From contig NZ_CP033006.1 in assembly GCF_005237295.1 (NCBI RefSeq), positions 558,001-622,000 of the forward strand: a DNA stretch of 64,000 nucleotides. The letters run 5' to 3'. This stretch comes from Buchnera aphidicola (Macrosiphum euphorbiae). Lineage in GTDB: Bacteria; Pseudomonadota; Gammaproteobacteria; Enterobacterales; Enterobacteriaceae. Positions 12,507 to 24,774 of this stretch are shown here, piece after piece. The notes under the pieces are model-generated. The model was not told the origin of the DNA. It searched no databases and saw only the letters and a list, made by a program, of their open reading frames with translations. Made by a program: the position numbers and the translations under genes. Within the stretch, counting starts at the first letter, position 1. Each line of letters starts with the position of its first letter.

Positions 12507-12952
12507 TTATGACTCCAAAAAACATAAAATATTACATATTTTGCTATTAATATATTTTTTTTGCAGTATATATTTTTTTAATATATTTTAAATATTTTTT
12601 TAAATAGAAAAATAATAAAAATTAAATTTTTTCTATCTAAAAAAAATTAGATTAATAAATTTTATTCTTATTTTGATAATGTTTTAAAAAACAAAAGTTT
12701 TAATCAAAACTGCAGAATTAAAAAAATATTTCAGCTATTATGACGAGTATAAATCAAAGATAAGATTCACAAAAAGAATAATCCAGAAATTAGATATAAT
12801 CTAATTTCACTAAAAAATAAAAACATATTAATTATTTTGAGTGAAATAATAATTATATAGAAGTCTAATTATAGAGACACTATTAATTTTATAACAATTT
12901 TTGATTTTTTAAATTATAATTTTGATAAAGTATTTATACAAAATTCTAATCT
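12507..12952. other. Gene-free AT-rich spacer, fkpA to argD
   Basis: There are 446 nt of mostly A/T with stops in all frames. In E. coli this interval holds many genes, including slyD, kefB, crp and yhfK. I translated both strands by eye looking for crp in particular and found nothing convincing. The fkpA promoter is presumably at the left end. Confidence 0.5.
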
Positions 12953-14170
<1,218 letters not shown>

Positions 14171-14498
14171 TCAATTGCCTGAAATATATTTGTTATAATA
14201 AAAAACTTGTAAAAATGATTTTTATGAATAAAAAAATATAGAAAATATACAAAACTTTTATAATAAAATATACATCATATTTTATTAAAATTAAACTTAT
14301 TTTATTTTAACCCTCAAAACGTTTATTATTTTTTAGAAAAAATTAAAAAACAAGATACTATTTTATATAGTTAGTATATGCATACTCTGCATACTCAATT
14401 TAATTCTTACATAATATCGTGCGATATATTGAAAATATAAAAAAATATAATATATTTGATTGTATTTTTATAAAAAATTTACAAAAAGGTAATAAAAA
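14171..14498. other. Divergent promoter region argD / tsgA
   Basis: This 328-nt AT-rich intergenic region lies between divergently transcribed argD and tsgA, so both promoters should be here. In E. coli, pabA, fic and ppiA separate the two; no remnants are recognisable. The only non-random structure seen is the palindrome at 14377-14393. Confidence 0.5.
14377..14393. promoter_or_regulatory. Operator-like palindrome TATGCA-N5-TGCATA
   Basis: A perfect 6-bp inverted repeat with a 5-nt spacer (TATGCA tactc TGCATA) overlaps a short direct repeat of TGCATACTC. It lies about 100 nt before tsgA and 207 nt before argD. Its shape resembles a dimeric repressor site. No regulator is known to me that fits it, and it does not match the arginine box well. 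Confidence 0.3.
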
Positions 14499-15665
14499 AT
14501 GAAAGATATTAATCGAATAGGACTTACATGGATTAGTTTTTTGTCATATGCGTTTACCGGTGCGCTAGTAGTTGTCACTGGCATGATTATGGGAAATATT
14601 TCTGATTATTTTCATTTATCTGTATCGCAGATGAGTAATACATTTACTTTTTTAAATGCAGGAATATTAATATCAATTTTTATAAATTCTTGGCTAATAG
14701 AAATTATATCGTTAAAAAAACAACTGTTATTTGGATTTATACTTACTATTATAGCTATAATCGGTATAGTTTTCTGTAATAGTATATTTTTATTTTCAAT
14801 AAATATGTTCATACTTGGATTAGTAAGTGGAATTACCATGTCAATTGGTACATTTATTATTACTCATCTATACTCAGGATCAAAAAGAGGTTCTCAATTA
14901 TTATTAACCGATTCTTTTTTTAGTATGTCTGGTATGATATTTCCTATTATTACAGCTTATCTTTTAGAAAAAAAATTTTTTTGGTATTGGACTTATGTTT
15001 GCATAGGAGCAATCTACTTATTAATTTTTCTTTTGACAATAAATTTAAATTTTCTAAAATTAAAAACTGACATAAAAAATATCAAAGAAGTAAAAGAAAA
15101 GTGGAACTGTAATGTATTTTTATTATCTATTGCAGCATTGCTCTATATTTTAGGACAATTAGGATTTATTTCTTGGATTCCACAATATGCTACTGAAATT
15201 ATGAGTGTTGATATAAAAAAAACTGGTAGTTTAGTTAGTAGTTTTTGGATGTCTTATATGATTGGAATGTGGTTTTTCAGTTTTATAATTAAATTTTTTA
15301 ATTTATATCGTATGTTTATATGTCTCACGAGCATTTCTACAATACTGATGTATTTTTTTATTCATAGTGCAAATTTTTTAAATCAGCAATATATAATTGT
15401 TAGTTTAGGTTTTTTCTCCAGTGCCATTTACACTATAATTATAACATTAGCATCGTTACAGACAAAAAAACCTTCTCCAAAATTAATAAATTTTATTTTA
15501 TTGTTTGGCACAATTGGAACTTTGCTTACATTTATTGTAACTGGTCCTATAGTAGAAAAAAAAGGATTGTATATTACTTTAATTAGTTCAAACATATTAT
15601 ATGCTATAGTTTTTTTTCTATCTATTTTAATTTATTTCAATCAAAAATATAGAATTTTTAAATAA
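14499..15665 (+). CDS. tsgA: Major facilitator transporter TsgA
   Basis: This is an inner-membrane MFS transporter with about 12 predicted membrane segments. It is 388 residues (E. coli TsgA 393). It starts [29 protein letters not shown], which matches TsgA, and has the inter-domain cytoplasmic loop near residue 190 ([13 protein letters not shown]). The physiological substrate is not established in any species I know. It is one of very few transporters in the window and is kept next to argD as in E. coli, apart from lost genes between them. Confidence 0.88.
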   Translation: MKDINRIGLTWISFLSYAFTGALVVVTGMIMGNISDYFHLSVSQMSNTFTFLNAGILISIFINSWLIEIISLKKQLLFGFILTIIAIIGIVFCNSIFLFSINMFILGLVSGITMSIGTFIITHLYSGSKRGSQLLLTDSFFSMSGMIFPIITAYLLEKKFFWYWTYVCIGAIYLLIFLLTINLNFLKLKTDIKNIKEVKEKWNCNVFLLSIAALLYILGQLGFISWIPQYATEIMSVDIKKTGSLVSSFWMSYMIGMWFFSFIIKFFNLYRMFICLTSISTILMYFFIHSANFLNQQYIIVSLGFFSSAIYTIIITLASLQTKKPSPKLINFILLFGTIGTLLTFIVTGPIVEKKGLYITLISSNILYAIVFFLSILIYFNQKYRIFK

Positions 15666-15697
15666 AATTATTTATATAAAAAATACAGTGCATTTAA

Positions 15698-15730
15698 AAA
15701 TAAACTAGAAGAAAACTTTCTGGTTTATTT
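15698..15730. terminator. Bidirectional terminator between tsgA and trpS
   Basis: A 12-bp stem (AAATAAACTAGA at 15698-15709, TCTGGTTTATTT at 15719-15730, one T-G wobble) has a 9-nt loop. It lies between convergent tsgA and trpS and includes the trpS stop codon, so it can serve both. Confidence 0.6.
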
Positions 15731-16747
15731 AAAAAATGGGATTAATCCTAATTTATCATGTATATTTTTTAGAGTTTTATCAGATTTTAATTGACATTTC
15801 ATTGCTCCTTCATAGGCTATTTTTTTTAAATAAGATTCATCACAACGATAATTATTATAAGATTTTTGTAGTTTGGATAAAAATTTAGATAAAGAATCTG
15901 CAACAATATTTTTAAATTCTGAATACATTATACCTTCTAATTCTTGCAGTAAAATATTAATATCTTTATTAGTAATAGCAGAAAGAATTTCTAATAAATT
16001 TGAGATTCCTGGTTTTTTTTCTATATCATAATATATTTTAGATGGCATTTCTGAATCAGTAAGAGCATGCTGTATTTTCAATACAATCTTTGGAATGTCA
16101 TCTAGTAAAAAAATTACATTATGTTTATTAACATCAGATTTCGACATCTTTTTATTTGGTTCTAATAAAGACATGATTTTAGAACCATATTGAGTAATTA
16201 ATGGTTCAGGCAGCGTAAATATATTTCCATATAAAGAATTAAAACGATTAGCTATATTCCGCGTTAATTCTACATGCTGTTTTTGATCTCTTCCTACCGG
16301 AACAAAATTAGTTTGATATAATAAAATATCTGCAGCCATCAAGATAGGATAGTTAAATAAAGCTGCACTTGTTTTTTTTTTACAATTTTGTTCTATTTTT
16401 CTTTTGATTTTAAATTGTGTCATACGAAGTAATTCTGAAAATTGACTAAAACAATTTAAAATCCAATTTAATTGACTGTGCTGATAAACATGAGATTGAA
16501 TAAAAATAATACTTTTATTTGGATCTACCCCGCAAGCTAAATAAAAAGATAGTGTATCTAATGTAGATTTTTGTAAATTAATTTTATTTTCTTGCACAGT
16601 TAATGCATGTAAGTCAGCAATACAATATAAACATTCGTAATCATCTTGCATTTTAGACCAATGGCGCATTGTACCTATATAGTTTCCAAGAGTTAAATTT
16701 CCAGAAGGCTGTATAGCACTAAATAAAACAGGTTTATAAAAAATCAT
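15725..16747 (-). CDS. trpS: Tryptophanyl-tRNA synthetase
   Basis: This class I aminoacyl-tRNA synthetase charges tRNA-Trp. From the ATG at 16747 (MIFYKPVLFSAIQPSGN) it is 340 residues (E. coli 334). The HIGH-type motif is PSGNLTLGNY at about residues 13-22 and the KMSKS motif is KKMSKSD at about 195. A TTG four codons upstream is a less likely start. It follows rpe closely. In E. coli, gph lies between them and is lost here. Confidence 0.96.
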   Translation of the reverse strand: MIFYKPVLFSAIQPSGNLTLGNYIGTMRHWSKMQDDYECLYCIADLHALTVQENKINLQKSTLDTLSFYLACGVDPNKSIIFIQSHVYQHSQLNWILNCFSQFSELLRMTQFKIKRKIEQNCKKKTSAALFNYPILMAADILLYQTNFVPVGRDQKQHVELTRNIANRFNSLYGNIFTLPEPLITQYGSKIMSLLEPNKKMSKSDVNKHNVIFLLDDIPKIVLKIQHALTDSEMPSKIYYDIEKKPGISNLLEILSAITNKDINILLQELEGIMYSEFKNIVADSLSKFLSKLQKSYNNYRCDESYLKKIAYEGAMKCQLKSDKTLKNIHDKLGLIPFFK

Positions 16748-16767
16748 TTCACATCCCAAATAAAATA

Positions 16768-17454
16768 TTAATGAATAAATCTAGAATAAGCATGTTGTAA
16801 TTCTTTTCGAATTTTTTTAATCATAATCTCATAATTAGAATATTTAAATAATCCAGATCCAATCACGAAAATATTTGCTCCCGAAAATGCGATCTCAGCA
16901 ATATTATCTAATTTTACTCCACCATCTACTTCTAATAGAATATCGGGAAAATTAGCATCAATAATTTTTCTTACTTCACGCAATTTACTAAATGTAGACG
17001 GCAAAAAAGATTGATTTCCAAATCCCGGGTTTACTGACATTAATAAAATTAAATCTAATTTTTCTAACGTATAATCAAGAAAATTTAGTGGCGTTGTTGG
17101 ATTAAATGCTAATCCTGCTTTGCATCCATGTTCTTTAATTAAGTGTAATGTTCGTTCGACATGAAGTGTTGCTTCTGGATGAAAAGTGATAAAAGTTGCT
17201 CCTGCTTTAGCGAATTGAGGGATTAAATTATCTACTGGTTTTACCATTAAATGAACATCAATTGGTACTGTAATATTGTAATTGCGCAATGATTCTAAGA
17301 TCATAGGACCCATAGTCAGATTAGGGACATAGTGATTATCCATAACATCAAAATGTATTAAATCACTTCCTGCATCTATTACTTTTTTTGTGTCTTCTCC
17401 TAAACGTGCAAAATCAGCAGATAAAATTGATGGTGCTAAAAAAAATTTTTTCAT
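16768..17454 (-). CDS. rpe: Ribulose-phosphate 3-epimerase
   Basis: Rpe interconverts ribulose-5-phosphate and xylulose-5-phosphate in the pentose phosphate pathway. It is 228 residues (E. coli 225) and a TIM barrel. It starts [17 protein letters not shown], with metal-site segments [19 protein letters not shown] and the phosphate-binding VDGGVK and GSGLF. It lies just downstream of the decayed dam, as rpe follows dam in E. coli. Confidence 0.97.
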   Translation of the reverse strand: MKKFFLAPSILSADFARLGEDTKKVIDAGSDLIHFDVMDNHYVPNLTMGPMILESLRNYNITVPIDVHLMVKPVDNLIPQFAKAGATFITFHPEATLHVERTLHLIKEHGCKAGLAFNPTTPLNFLDYTLEKLDLILLMSVNPGFGNQSFLPSTFSKLREVRKIIDANFPDILLEVDGGVKLDNIAEIAFSGANIFVIGSGLFKYSNYEIMIKKIRKELQHAYSRFIH

Positions 17455-17496
17455 CTTAATTTTCCTGTCTTTAATGTGAACTAATTAATTATAGCA

Positions 17497-18313
17497 TTAA
17501 TTATATAATGCTAATAATTCATTAAATTTTTTCCGACTATTCGTAGCACAAGTACAACTACTAAATAGAAGGTTTAGAACTTATGAAATACAAAAAAGCT
17601 TTTTGGTATAATAAACGTGTTAATAAAAATCTTGATTTGATAGTAGAAAAGGAATAAATTTTTTAAAAATAGATTCTATGAGGTATGCTAATTTTTTATA
17701 CTCATAAAAATCAAAATGATTAATATAATATCTAGTAAAATTTGCAGCTGTAGATAAAGTCAAATAATGTGAATCACAATACACTGCAGAATCAGTACTA
17801 ATTTTTTTTAATGTAATATCATAAGAAAAACATATGAAAACTGATTTTTGAGCATATCCAGAAAATTGATATAATTCTTTTTGTAGAGAATGTGTTTTTT
17901 GATAACTCCTAAAAGGAACATTAAACTATCCTTTTAAATTATATCGACATAATCTATTATAACAATATCTGTCTAAATATAGAAAAATTAGTACTTTTTG
18001 ATAATCACTAGAAATTTTATTAAATATGATACAATGTATAAAATAAAAATCTAATTTATTAGTACGAGGGGCAAAAAAAAATTATGTATCATCAATAAAA
18101 TGTAAAAAATAGTTTTTAACAACATTGAATAAATTAATGAGATCATTATTTATATCTGGTAAAATGTAACCATGATAGTTAGTATTTTAAAATACTTATC
18201 TGGTAGCTACAAACAGTTCAATTAAACATTTTCTTTCTGAAAAAATTTTAAGAATATGCTCTAATACTAAATATTTTCCTCTTGCACACTTTAAAAAAGA
18301 GCATTTTTTTCAT
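17497..18313 (-). pseudogene. dam: Decayed DNA adenine methyltransferase (dam)
   Basis: Dam methylates adenine in GATC. The gap between aroB and rpe, where E. coli has damX-dam, reads as nearly full-length Dam on the minus strand (817 nt; an intact gene is about 837). Recognisable stretches in order are FLKCARGKYLVLEHI, CLIELFVATR, NYHGYILPDINNDLINL, YLDRYCYNRLCRYNLKG, NVPF and the end SRKKFNELLALYN. The frame is broken near the ATG and contains several in-frame stops, for example TAG replacing the Glu before NVPF. The catalytic DPPY is DSHY (17764-17781). It is clearly non-functional. Confidence 0.92.
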
Positions 18314-18611
18314 AAAATATCTATTTTTTGATTTAATCCTAGATTGCAATATTTTTTAAAATATTATTTTTACTCTAAATAGTTTTATTTTTATAATTTA
18401 AAATATATTAATTATAGAGTATTTTTTAAAAATTTTATTAAAAAATACGCGAATTTTAAAGAAACACTTCTTAATACTCAATATAACTTTTACATTAAAA
18501 ATATAGAATATGTAATGTCTTCTTAAAGAATAAAACTATAAGAGCAAAAAAAACAATGAAAAACTATATTGTGATATACAAATGATTTTAATATCTTAGA
18601 CAATGAAAAAT

Positions 18612-19694
18612 TTATTGAGAATTTTTAATAGCAGTTAAAATAATATTTTTATCTATATTACTATAAATTTTTGCTTTTCCAATAGATGTGGGTAAAACTA
18701 ATCTAATCTCCCCTGATATTACTTTTTTATCTCTCATCATATATGGAATATATGAAGCGGCAGACATATTTTTTGGTCCTTTGATAGGCAACCCAGCTCT
18801 TTTCAATAAAACAAGTATTCTTTTAAAATCTATTGTTTTTAAGTATCCTAGTAGTTCAGCGGTACGTGCAGCCATAACCATTCCTACTGATATAGCTTCA
18901 CCATGAAGCCAATTCCCATAACCTGCATGAACTTCGATGGCATGACCGTATGTATGACCGAGATTTAATAATGCTCTAAAATTATTTTCTCTTTCATCCA
19001 AAGAAATTAATTGTGATTTTAATTCACAACATTTTTTTATACAATAAGACGTTGCTGCATGATTAAGCGATAAAATATCTTCAATATTTTCTTCCAACCA
19101 AGAAAAAAATATTTCATCAAAAATAATAGCATATTTAATTACTTCGGCCATACCAGATACCAATTCAGTATACGGCAGTGTTTTTAAACAATCAATATCA
19201 ATAATTACTGAAGAGGGTTGCCAAAAAGAACCAATCATATTTTTACCAAGTAAATGATTGACAGCTGTTTTCCCACCAACAGAAGCATCAACTTGAGACA
19301 GAAGAGTAGTAGGTATTTGAATAAAACGCACACCTCTCTGATAAACAGAAGCAGCAAAACCAGCTAAATCACCTATTACGCCCCCACCCAATGCAATTAA
19401 AGTTGTATCACGGGCGTGCTTTTTTTCTAATAAAGCAGAAATAATTAATTCCATTTCATTTAATGTTTTATACTGTTCTCCATCTGATAAAATAACTTGA
19501 TCTATTTTAACTCCAGATTTTCTTAAATGATAAAAAACTTTATCTTTCAAAAGATTAGCTAATGTTTTATTAGTCACTAGCATTGCTTGATCACCTGGTT
19601 TCAAAGGCCAAAAAATATTATCTTCTTGAATAATACCAGATCCTATACTAATAGGATAACTACGTTCTCCTAGAACAACTTTTAATCGTTCCAC
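18612..19694 (-). CDS. aroB: 3-dehydroquinate synthase
   Basis: AroB catalyses the second shikimate-pathway step, turning DAHP into 3-dehydroquinate with NAD and a metal. It is 360 residues (E. coli 362). It contains [34 protein letters not shown] and [19 protein letters not shown] for NAD and substrate binding, and metal ligands in [11 protein letters not shown] and [10 protein letters not shown]. It is 40 nt after aroK. With AroK it supports aromatic amino-acid provisioning. Confidence 0.98.
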   Translation of the reverse strand: MERLKVVLGERSYPISIGSGIIQEDNIFWPLKPGDQAMLVTNKTLANLLKDKVFYHLRKSGVKIDQVILSDGEQYKTLNEMELIISALLEKKHARDTTLIALGGGVIGDLAGFAASVYQRGVRFIQIPTTLLSQVDASVGGKTAVNHLLGKNMIGSFWQPSSVIIDIDCLKTLPYTELVSGMAEVIKYAIIFDEIFFSWLEENIEDILSLNHAATSYCIKKCCELKSQLISLDERENNFRALLNLGHTYGHAIEVHAGYGNWLHGEAISVGMVMAARTAELLGYLKTIDFKRILVLLKRAGLPIKGPKNMSAASYIPYMMRDKKVISGEIRLVLPTSIGKAKIYSNIDKNIILTAIKNSQ

Positions 19695-19734
19695 AATTTT
19701 TCATACCTCATAAATTCTTTATTATCAATCTTTA

Positions 19735-20256
19735 TTATATTTCTTCTAATAAACGAATTATATTAAAAGCTACAGATTTAGCACTTTGCTCATCAGTTTG
19801 AACTTTTATATCTGCAATTTCTTCATATAAAGGATTTCTTTCATAAGCTAGATTTTCTAATATAATACGATTTGAAGTAGAAACTTGTAACAATGGTCTT
19901 TTTTTATCTCTTTTAGTACGTGCTAATTGTTTTTCGATTGTTGTTTCTAAATAAACAACAATACCACGAGATGATAGAAAATTACGAGTTTCTTTAAACT
20001 TAACTGAACCTCCACCTGTAGCAAGTACAATACCTTGTTTAATTGTTAACTCATCAATAATTTTTCGTTCTCTCAAACGAAAACCACTTTCACCCTCTAC
20101 ATCAAAAACCCAACTTATATCGGCACCAGTGCGCTTCTCAATTTCTTGATCAGAATCAAAAAATTCCATATTAAGTTGTTGAGACAATTGACGACCAATA
20201 GTACTTTTCCCAGCACCCATAGGTCCAACTAGAAAGATATTTCGTTTTTCTGCCAT
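19735..20256 (-). CDS. aroK: Shikimate kinase I
   Basis: AroK phosphorylates shikimate. The ATG at 20256 ([20 protein letters not shown]) gives 173 residues, the E. coli length, so the 12 extra in-frame codons upstream are not needed. The P-loop GPMGAGKS is at 11-18, substrate-binding [12 protein letters not shown] near 33-44, the GGGSV segment near 79-83 and the lid [11 protein letters not shown] near 110-120. It is probably cotranscribed with aroB. Confidence 0.97.
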   Translation of the reverse strand: MAEKRNIFLVGPMGAGKSTIGRQLSQQLNMEFFDSDQEIEKRTGADISWVFDVEGESGFRLRERKIIDELTIKQGIVLATGGGSVKFKETRNFLSSRGIVVYLETTIEKQLARTKRDKKRPLLQVSTSNRIILENLAYERNPLYEEIADIKVQTDEQSAKSVAFNIIRLLEEI

Positions 20257-20292
20257 GTTTTTATTACTAAGATAATTCGTTAATAATACCAA

Positions 20293-20746
20293 TGCTCAGC
20301 ATATTTTGCTGGCAGGACATAAACACACGTTGAAAATAGAATAAAATTAATTATTTTAAAATAAATTATGAATAATTTTTAATTATAAAAATATTTTATA
20401 AATTTTTAAAAAGAATATTTATAAAAATATTAATGAAATTATTCTATATTAACGATTGATACACATTTGAAAGATATTTTATATTATTTTTTCATTAATC
20501 TAGTTAATCCTTTTAATTGAATACAGCTAAAGTATAATTTTTTAAAAAAATATAAAATGTATTCTATCAGAACCAGCATAATTTTTTCTATTTTTTTTAT
20601 TTTAAAAAAGATATTTTTTCTGCTTATATAAAAAAACATTAAATATAATTTAATCTAAATATAATCTACAGAAGTAAAAACTTGACGTAGTTTATTTTTT
20701 TATATTAAAATATAAAAATCAATTTTTCAGTATTATTTTAAAAAAT
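20293..20746. other. Gene-free spacer, aroK to tRNA-Ser
   Basis: This AT-rich interval of about 450 nt has no coding trace that I recognise. It must hold the aroK-aroB promoter (minus strand) and the tRNA-Ser promoter (plus strand, see 20682-20708). Confidence 0.5.
20682..20708 (+). promoter_or_regulatory. Candidate tRNA-Ser promoter
   Basis: TTGACG (20682-20687) is a good -35 box in an otherwise weak region, followed by AT-rich -10 candidates such as TATTAA (20703-20708). The predicted start is 30-35 nt before the tRNA, a normal leader length. The -10 choice is uncertain. Confidence 0.45.
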
Positions 20747-20831
20747 GGTGAGATGTCCGAGAGGCTTAAGGAGCACGCCTGGAAAGCGTGTATATGGAAA
20801 CGTATCAAGGGTTCGAATCCCTTTCTCACCA
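20747..20831 (+). tRNA. tRNA-Ser (anticodon GGA)
   Basis: The acceptor stem is GGTGAGA/TCTCACC. The D-arm, the anticodon arm CACGC-CTGGAAA-GCGTG (anticodon GGA), a long class II variable arm and the T-arm AAGGG-TTCGAAT-CCCTT are all present. It closely matches E. coli tRNA-Ser GGA. The 3' CCA is not encoded, and the base at the discriminator position is A rather than the G found in E. coli serine tRNAs. Confidence 0.96.
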
Positions 20832-20865
20832 AAATAATATATTGTGTACTTGAAAAGAACATTTT

Positions 20866-21570
20866 TTATAAAACAGACTCTAAAGCTAGTTCAATCATAT
20901 CATTGAAACTTGATTCTCTTTCTGTTGATGAAAGAAACTCTTTTTTTACAATATGATCTGATACTGTACATATTGATAATGCTTGTGCTTTTAATTTAGA
21001 GGCAACTCCATATATTCCTGCAGTCTCCATATCAACTCCAATAATGTTGTATTTTTTTAAAATTTTAAGCATTTTATCATCATCATTGTAAAAAGAATCT
21101 GTTGTAAAAAAATTACCAATAGAAATCTTAGTTTTCATTTTTTTTGCAACGGAAACTATATTATAAATCATATCAAAATCTGCAATAGCAGAAAAATCAT
21201 GGTTATTAAATCCTATTCTATTTACTTTTGAATCAGTAGAAGCGCCCATACTAATTACTATGTCACGTAACTTTATATCATCGCGTACAGCACCACAAGT
21301 GCCTATTCGAAGAATTTTTTTTACATTGAATTCAACAATCAATTCTCTTGTATAAAGAGAAGCTGATGGTATTCCAATACCATGACTCATTATGGAAATT
21401 TTTCTGTTTTTATAAAACCCAGTATAAGCTAACATTAAACGAGTATTATTAATTTGAATATAATCATTCAAATATTTTTCAGCAATATATTTTGCTCGAA
21501 CTGGATCTCCCGGCATAAGAACTACATCTGAGAAATCATTTTTTTTACTATTAATATGAGGAGTAGACAC
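20866..21570 (-). CDS. deoD: Purine-nucleoside phosphorylase DeoD
   Basis: DeoD cleaves purine (deoxy)nucleosides with phosphate to the base and (deoxy)ribose-1-phosphate. It is 234 residues (E. coli 239). Conserved segments are [16 protein letters not shown], the phosphate-binding GHGIG-like [36 protein letters not shown] and the catalytic aspartate in TVSDHI. It is downstream of deoB as in the deo operon; deoC and deoA are missing. It may serve purine exchange with the host. Confidence 0.97.
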   Translation of the reverse strand: MSTPHINSKKNDFSDVVLMPGDPVRAKYIAEKYLNDYIQINNTRLMLAYTGFYKNRKISIMSHGIGIPSASLYTRELIVEFNVKKILRIGTCGAVRDDIKLRDIVISMGASTDSKVNRIGFNNHDFSAIADFDMIYNIVSVAKKMKTKISIGNFFTTDSFYNDDDKMLKILKKYNIIGVDMETAGIYGVASKLKAQALSICTVSDHIVKKEFLSSTERESSFNDMIELALESVL

Positions 21571-21614
21571 TAATTTTTTCCTTTTTTTACATATAAAAAC
21601 TACGATCTAAAATT

Positions 21615-22838
21615 TTAAAGCATATTTTGACCATATTGCATTTCAGTCAATAGAAAATATTTTGCAATAGTTTGTCCTATATCAGAAAAAGTTTTACGAT
21701 GACCTAAATAATGTTTCTTTATGTTTGGTGAATAAATTAATATAGGAACATTTTCTCGAGTATGATCTGTACCCTTCCATGTCGGATCACATCCATGATC
21801 TGCTGTTAAAATTAATAAATCATTTTTTTGAACTAAATTTATTATTTCAGATAATCTATAATCAAAAAATTCTAAACCTTTAGCATATCCAGCAACATCA
21901 CGACGATGACCCCAACTTGAATCAAAATCTACTAAATTAGTAAAAATTATGGTATTATTAACAGCTATTCTCATTTCATTAATTGTTGCATTACATAATT
22001 CATTAAGACCAGTAGATTTAATTTCTTTACTTATCCCTACTCCACCATAAATATCAGAAACTTTTCCAATAGCAACTACTTGTCCTTCTTTTTCGTCTAT
22101 TAATTTTTTAATAACTGTTGTAGAAAAAGGCTTAATTGAAAAATCACGTCTATTACCTGTACGCTGAAAATTTAATTTATTATTACCAATAAAAGGTCTT
22201 GCAATAACTCTTGCAACTTTGTATTTATATTGATCTAAAATAGCACGAACAGTTTCACATAATTTATAAAGATTTAGTAGGCCAAAAAAATCTTCATGAC
22301 ACGCTATTTGAAAAACAGAATCTGATGAAGTATATACAATAGGTTTTTTTGTTTTAATATGTTCTTCGCCTAAACGATTTATAATATCAGTTCCTGATGC
22401 ATGACAATTTCCAATAAAACCTGTTACTTCTGATTGATTTATAATTTTTTCTAATAAATGATTAGGGAAGCTACATTTTTTATTTTTAAAATAAAACCAA
22501 TTATCTAAAACTGGTACTCCTGCGATTTCCCAATGTCCTGAAGTAGTATCTTTTCCAGAAGAAATCTCACTAGCGTAACCATAACTAGCAATAATATTTA
22601 AATTATTTTTAAATCCTAAAGGATATTTTCCTGTAGATTCTTTATATGCATTTATTAGACCCAATCTTACTAAATTAGGAATATACAAAGAACCTTTTCT
22701 TCCTATATTTGCTTTGCCTAAAAAACATTTTTCTACTATATGTCCAAATGTATCTGAACCAACATCATTAAATTTTTCCGCATCAGAACTAGAACCTATT
22801 CCAAAAGAATCTAAAACAATTAAAAAAACGCGTTTCAT
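21615..22838 (-). CDS. deoB: Phosphopentomutase DeoB
   Basis: DeoB interconverts (deoxy)ribose-1-phosphate and the 5-phosphate, linking DeoD products to the pentose phosphate pathway. It is 407 residues, the E. coli length. The alkaline-phosphatase superfamily metal sites are in [14 protein letters not shown] at the start and [20 protein letters not shown] near the end. [14 protein letters not shown] holds the phosphorylated threonine. It is 44 nt upstream of deoD. Confidence 0.98.
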   Translation of the reverse strand: MKRVFLIVLDSFGIGSSSDAEKFNDVGSDTFGHIVEKCFLGKANIGRKGSLYIPNLVRLGLINAYKESTGKYPLGFKNNLNIIASYGYASEISSGKDTTSGHWEIAGVPVLDNWFYFKNKKCSFPNHLLEKIINQSEVTGFIGNCHASGTDIINRLGEEHIKTKKPIVYTSSDSVFQIACHEDFFGLLNLYKLCETVRAILDQYKYKVARVIARPFIGNNKLNFQRTGNRRDFSIKPFSTTVIKKLIDEKEGQVVAIGKVSDIYGGVGISKEIKSTGLNELCNATINEMRIAVNNTIIFTNLVDFDSSWGHRRDVAGYAKGLEFFDYRLSEIINLVQKNDLLILTADHGCDPTWKGTDHTRENVPILIYSPNIKKHYLGHRKTFSDIGQTIAKYFLLTEMQYGQNML

Positions 22839-22893
22839 AATTAAACGTCCAAAAATTTATCAGAAAATAATTATTTTTTGATTTTTTAAAATA

Positions 22894-24486
22894 TTATTGT
22901 TCTCGTATTTTATCAAAAAAAATATCAGAATTCTGAGTCATAACTACATCTAAATTAGCACTACTTGGTGCTAAGTATATTAAACTATTAGAAGTATCAT
23001 ATGCTAAATAAGTACTATGATTGTTTTTAAATTTATCAATACTATCACCATTTTTAGACCTAATCCAACGAGCAAGAATAATATTAACTTTTTTGTATAT
23101 TGCATCTATATTATACTCTGCTCTTAAACGTTCAATAACAACATCAAATTGTAATATTCCAATAGCACCTAAAATTAAATTATTGTTAAGAATAGGGCGA
23201 AATACTTGAACAGTTCCTTCTTCAGATAATTGCACTAAACCTTTTTTTAATTGTTTTCGTTTAAGAGGATTTTTCAAGTAAATAAGACGAAAAATTTCTG
23301 GTGCAAAACTTGGTATTCCAACAAATTTAATTTCTTCACCTTCTGTAAAAGTATCTCCAATTTTAATCGTCCCATGATTATGAAGACCTATAACATCACC
23401 GGGATACGCTTTATTTACTGAAATTCTGTCGCCAGCCAAAAAAGTAAAAGCATCAGAAATAGTTATATTTTTTTTTACTCGTACATGTTTTAATTTCATT
23501 CCTTTTGTGTATTGTCCTGAAACAATCCTCATAAATGCTATTCTATCACGGTGTTTTAAATCCATATTAGCTTGAATTTTAAATATAAAACCTGTGAATT
23601 TCTTTTCTTGAGGATATACTTTACGTTTACTGCTTTGACGATATAAAGGAGTAGGAGCCCATTTTATGAGACTATCTAATAAATGATCAATTCCAAAATC
23701 TCCAAGTGCACTACCAAAAAAAATAGGAGTGATAATACCTCTTAAGAACTTTTCTTTATTAAATTTTGAATATATATTAATAATTAATTCTAATTCTTGA
23801 TGAATAGATATAGCTATGTCAGTTCCAATGTATTCGCCGACTAAACCATTATAAAAATCAGAAAAACTATCTAAATTTAAAAAGTTTTTTTTAAATCGTT
23901 TATTTTTATATAAATAAACCATTTTATCATAAATCTGATAAACCCCTTTAAAATTTTTTCCACAACTTATTGGCCAATTAATAGGGATACAATTTAGTTT
24001 TAACTCTTTCTCAATTTCATCTAAAATTTCTATTGGTTCTCGACTATCACGATCTAATTTATTAATAAAAGTAATAATAGGAGTATTATGAATACGTGTA
24101 ACATCTATAAGTTTTTTAGTTCGCTCTTCTATACCTTTAGCAGCATCAATTACGACCAGACAACAATCTACAGCAGTTAGAATACGATATGTATCTTCTG
24201 AAAAATCTTGATGACCAGGAGTATCTAACAAATTCATTAAAATATTTTTATATGTAAACTGCATAACTGAAGTCGTTACAGAAATCCCACGTTCTTTTTC
24301 AATATTCATCCAATCTGATTTAGCATATTTTCCATTTCCTCTGCCTTTTATTGTTCCAGAAATACGGATTGCTTTTCCAAGTAGCAACATTTTTTCAGTA
24401 ATAGTAGTTTTTCCCGCATCAGGATGAGAAATAATCGCAAAAGTTCTTCTTTTGCTTAATTCCTGTTCATGATTTGAATTAAACAT
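22894..24486 (-). CDS. prfC: Peptide chain release factor 3
   Basis: RF3 is a GTPase that releases RF1/RF2 from the ribosome after termination. Start choice: the ATG at 24486 ([20 protein letters not shown]) puts 12 residues before RRTF, as in E. coli, and gives 530 residues (E. coli 529). An in-frame ATG at 24498 is possible. G motifs are [16 protein letters not shown] and NKLDRD. RF3 is dispensable in E. coli, so its retention in a reduced genome is notable. It lies next to deoB because the intervening genes were lost. Confidence 0.96.
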   Translation of the reverse strand: MFNSNHEQELSKRRTFAIISHPDAGKTTITEKMLLLGKAIRISGTIKGRGNGKYAKSDWMNIEKERGISVTTSVMQFTYKNILMNLLDTPGHQDFSEDTYRILTAVDCCLVVIDAAKGIEERTKKLIDVTRIHNTPIITFINKLDRDSREPIEILDEIEKELKLNCIPINWPISCGKNFKGVYQIYDKMVYLYKNKRFKKNFLNLDSFSDFYNGLVGEYIGTDIAISIHQELELIINIYSKFNKEKFLRGIITPIFFGSALGDFGIDHLLDSLIKWAPTPLYRQSSKRKVYPQEKKFTGFIFKIQANMDLKHRDRIAFMRIVSGQYTKGMKLKHVRVKKNITISDAFTFLAGDRISVNKAYPGDVIGLHNHGTIKIGDTFTEGEEIKFVGIPSFAPEIFRLIYLKNPLKRKQLKKGLVQLSEEGTVQVFRPILNNNLILGAIGILQFDVVIERLRAEYNIDAIYKKVNIILARWIRSKNGDSIDKFKNNHSTYLAYDTSNSLIYLAPSSANLDVVMTQNSDIFFDKIREQ

Positions 24487-24774
24487 ATATACACTCATTT
24501 AAAATATTCAATATTAAATACTTCTTATATCAAAATATAATACATAAAAAAACATTATCTATCTAATAAAATAACTATCAAAGTCTGTTTTAAAGTTCTT
24601 ATACGAACTTACCTTGATTTATTTTACAAAAATAGTAAAATTACTTATTTCATTATATTAACATTTTTAATATCTTATATATTATAATTAAAAAATAAAT
24701 CTAAGCTGCATATTTTTTTTAAAATATAATCTTAAATATAATCATTTTACATAAATGATAAAACGAGTTGCAGA

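Noticed and set aside
12660-12830. Possible crp remnant in the fkpA-argD gap
   Set aside because: A few residues could be aligned with the CRP helix-turn-helix, but only on the minus strand, opposite to the orientation expected from E. coli, and with many stops. Similarity is not above chance.
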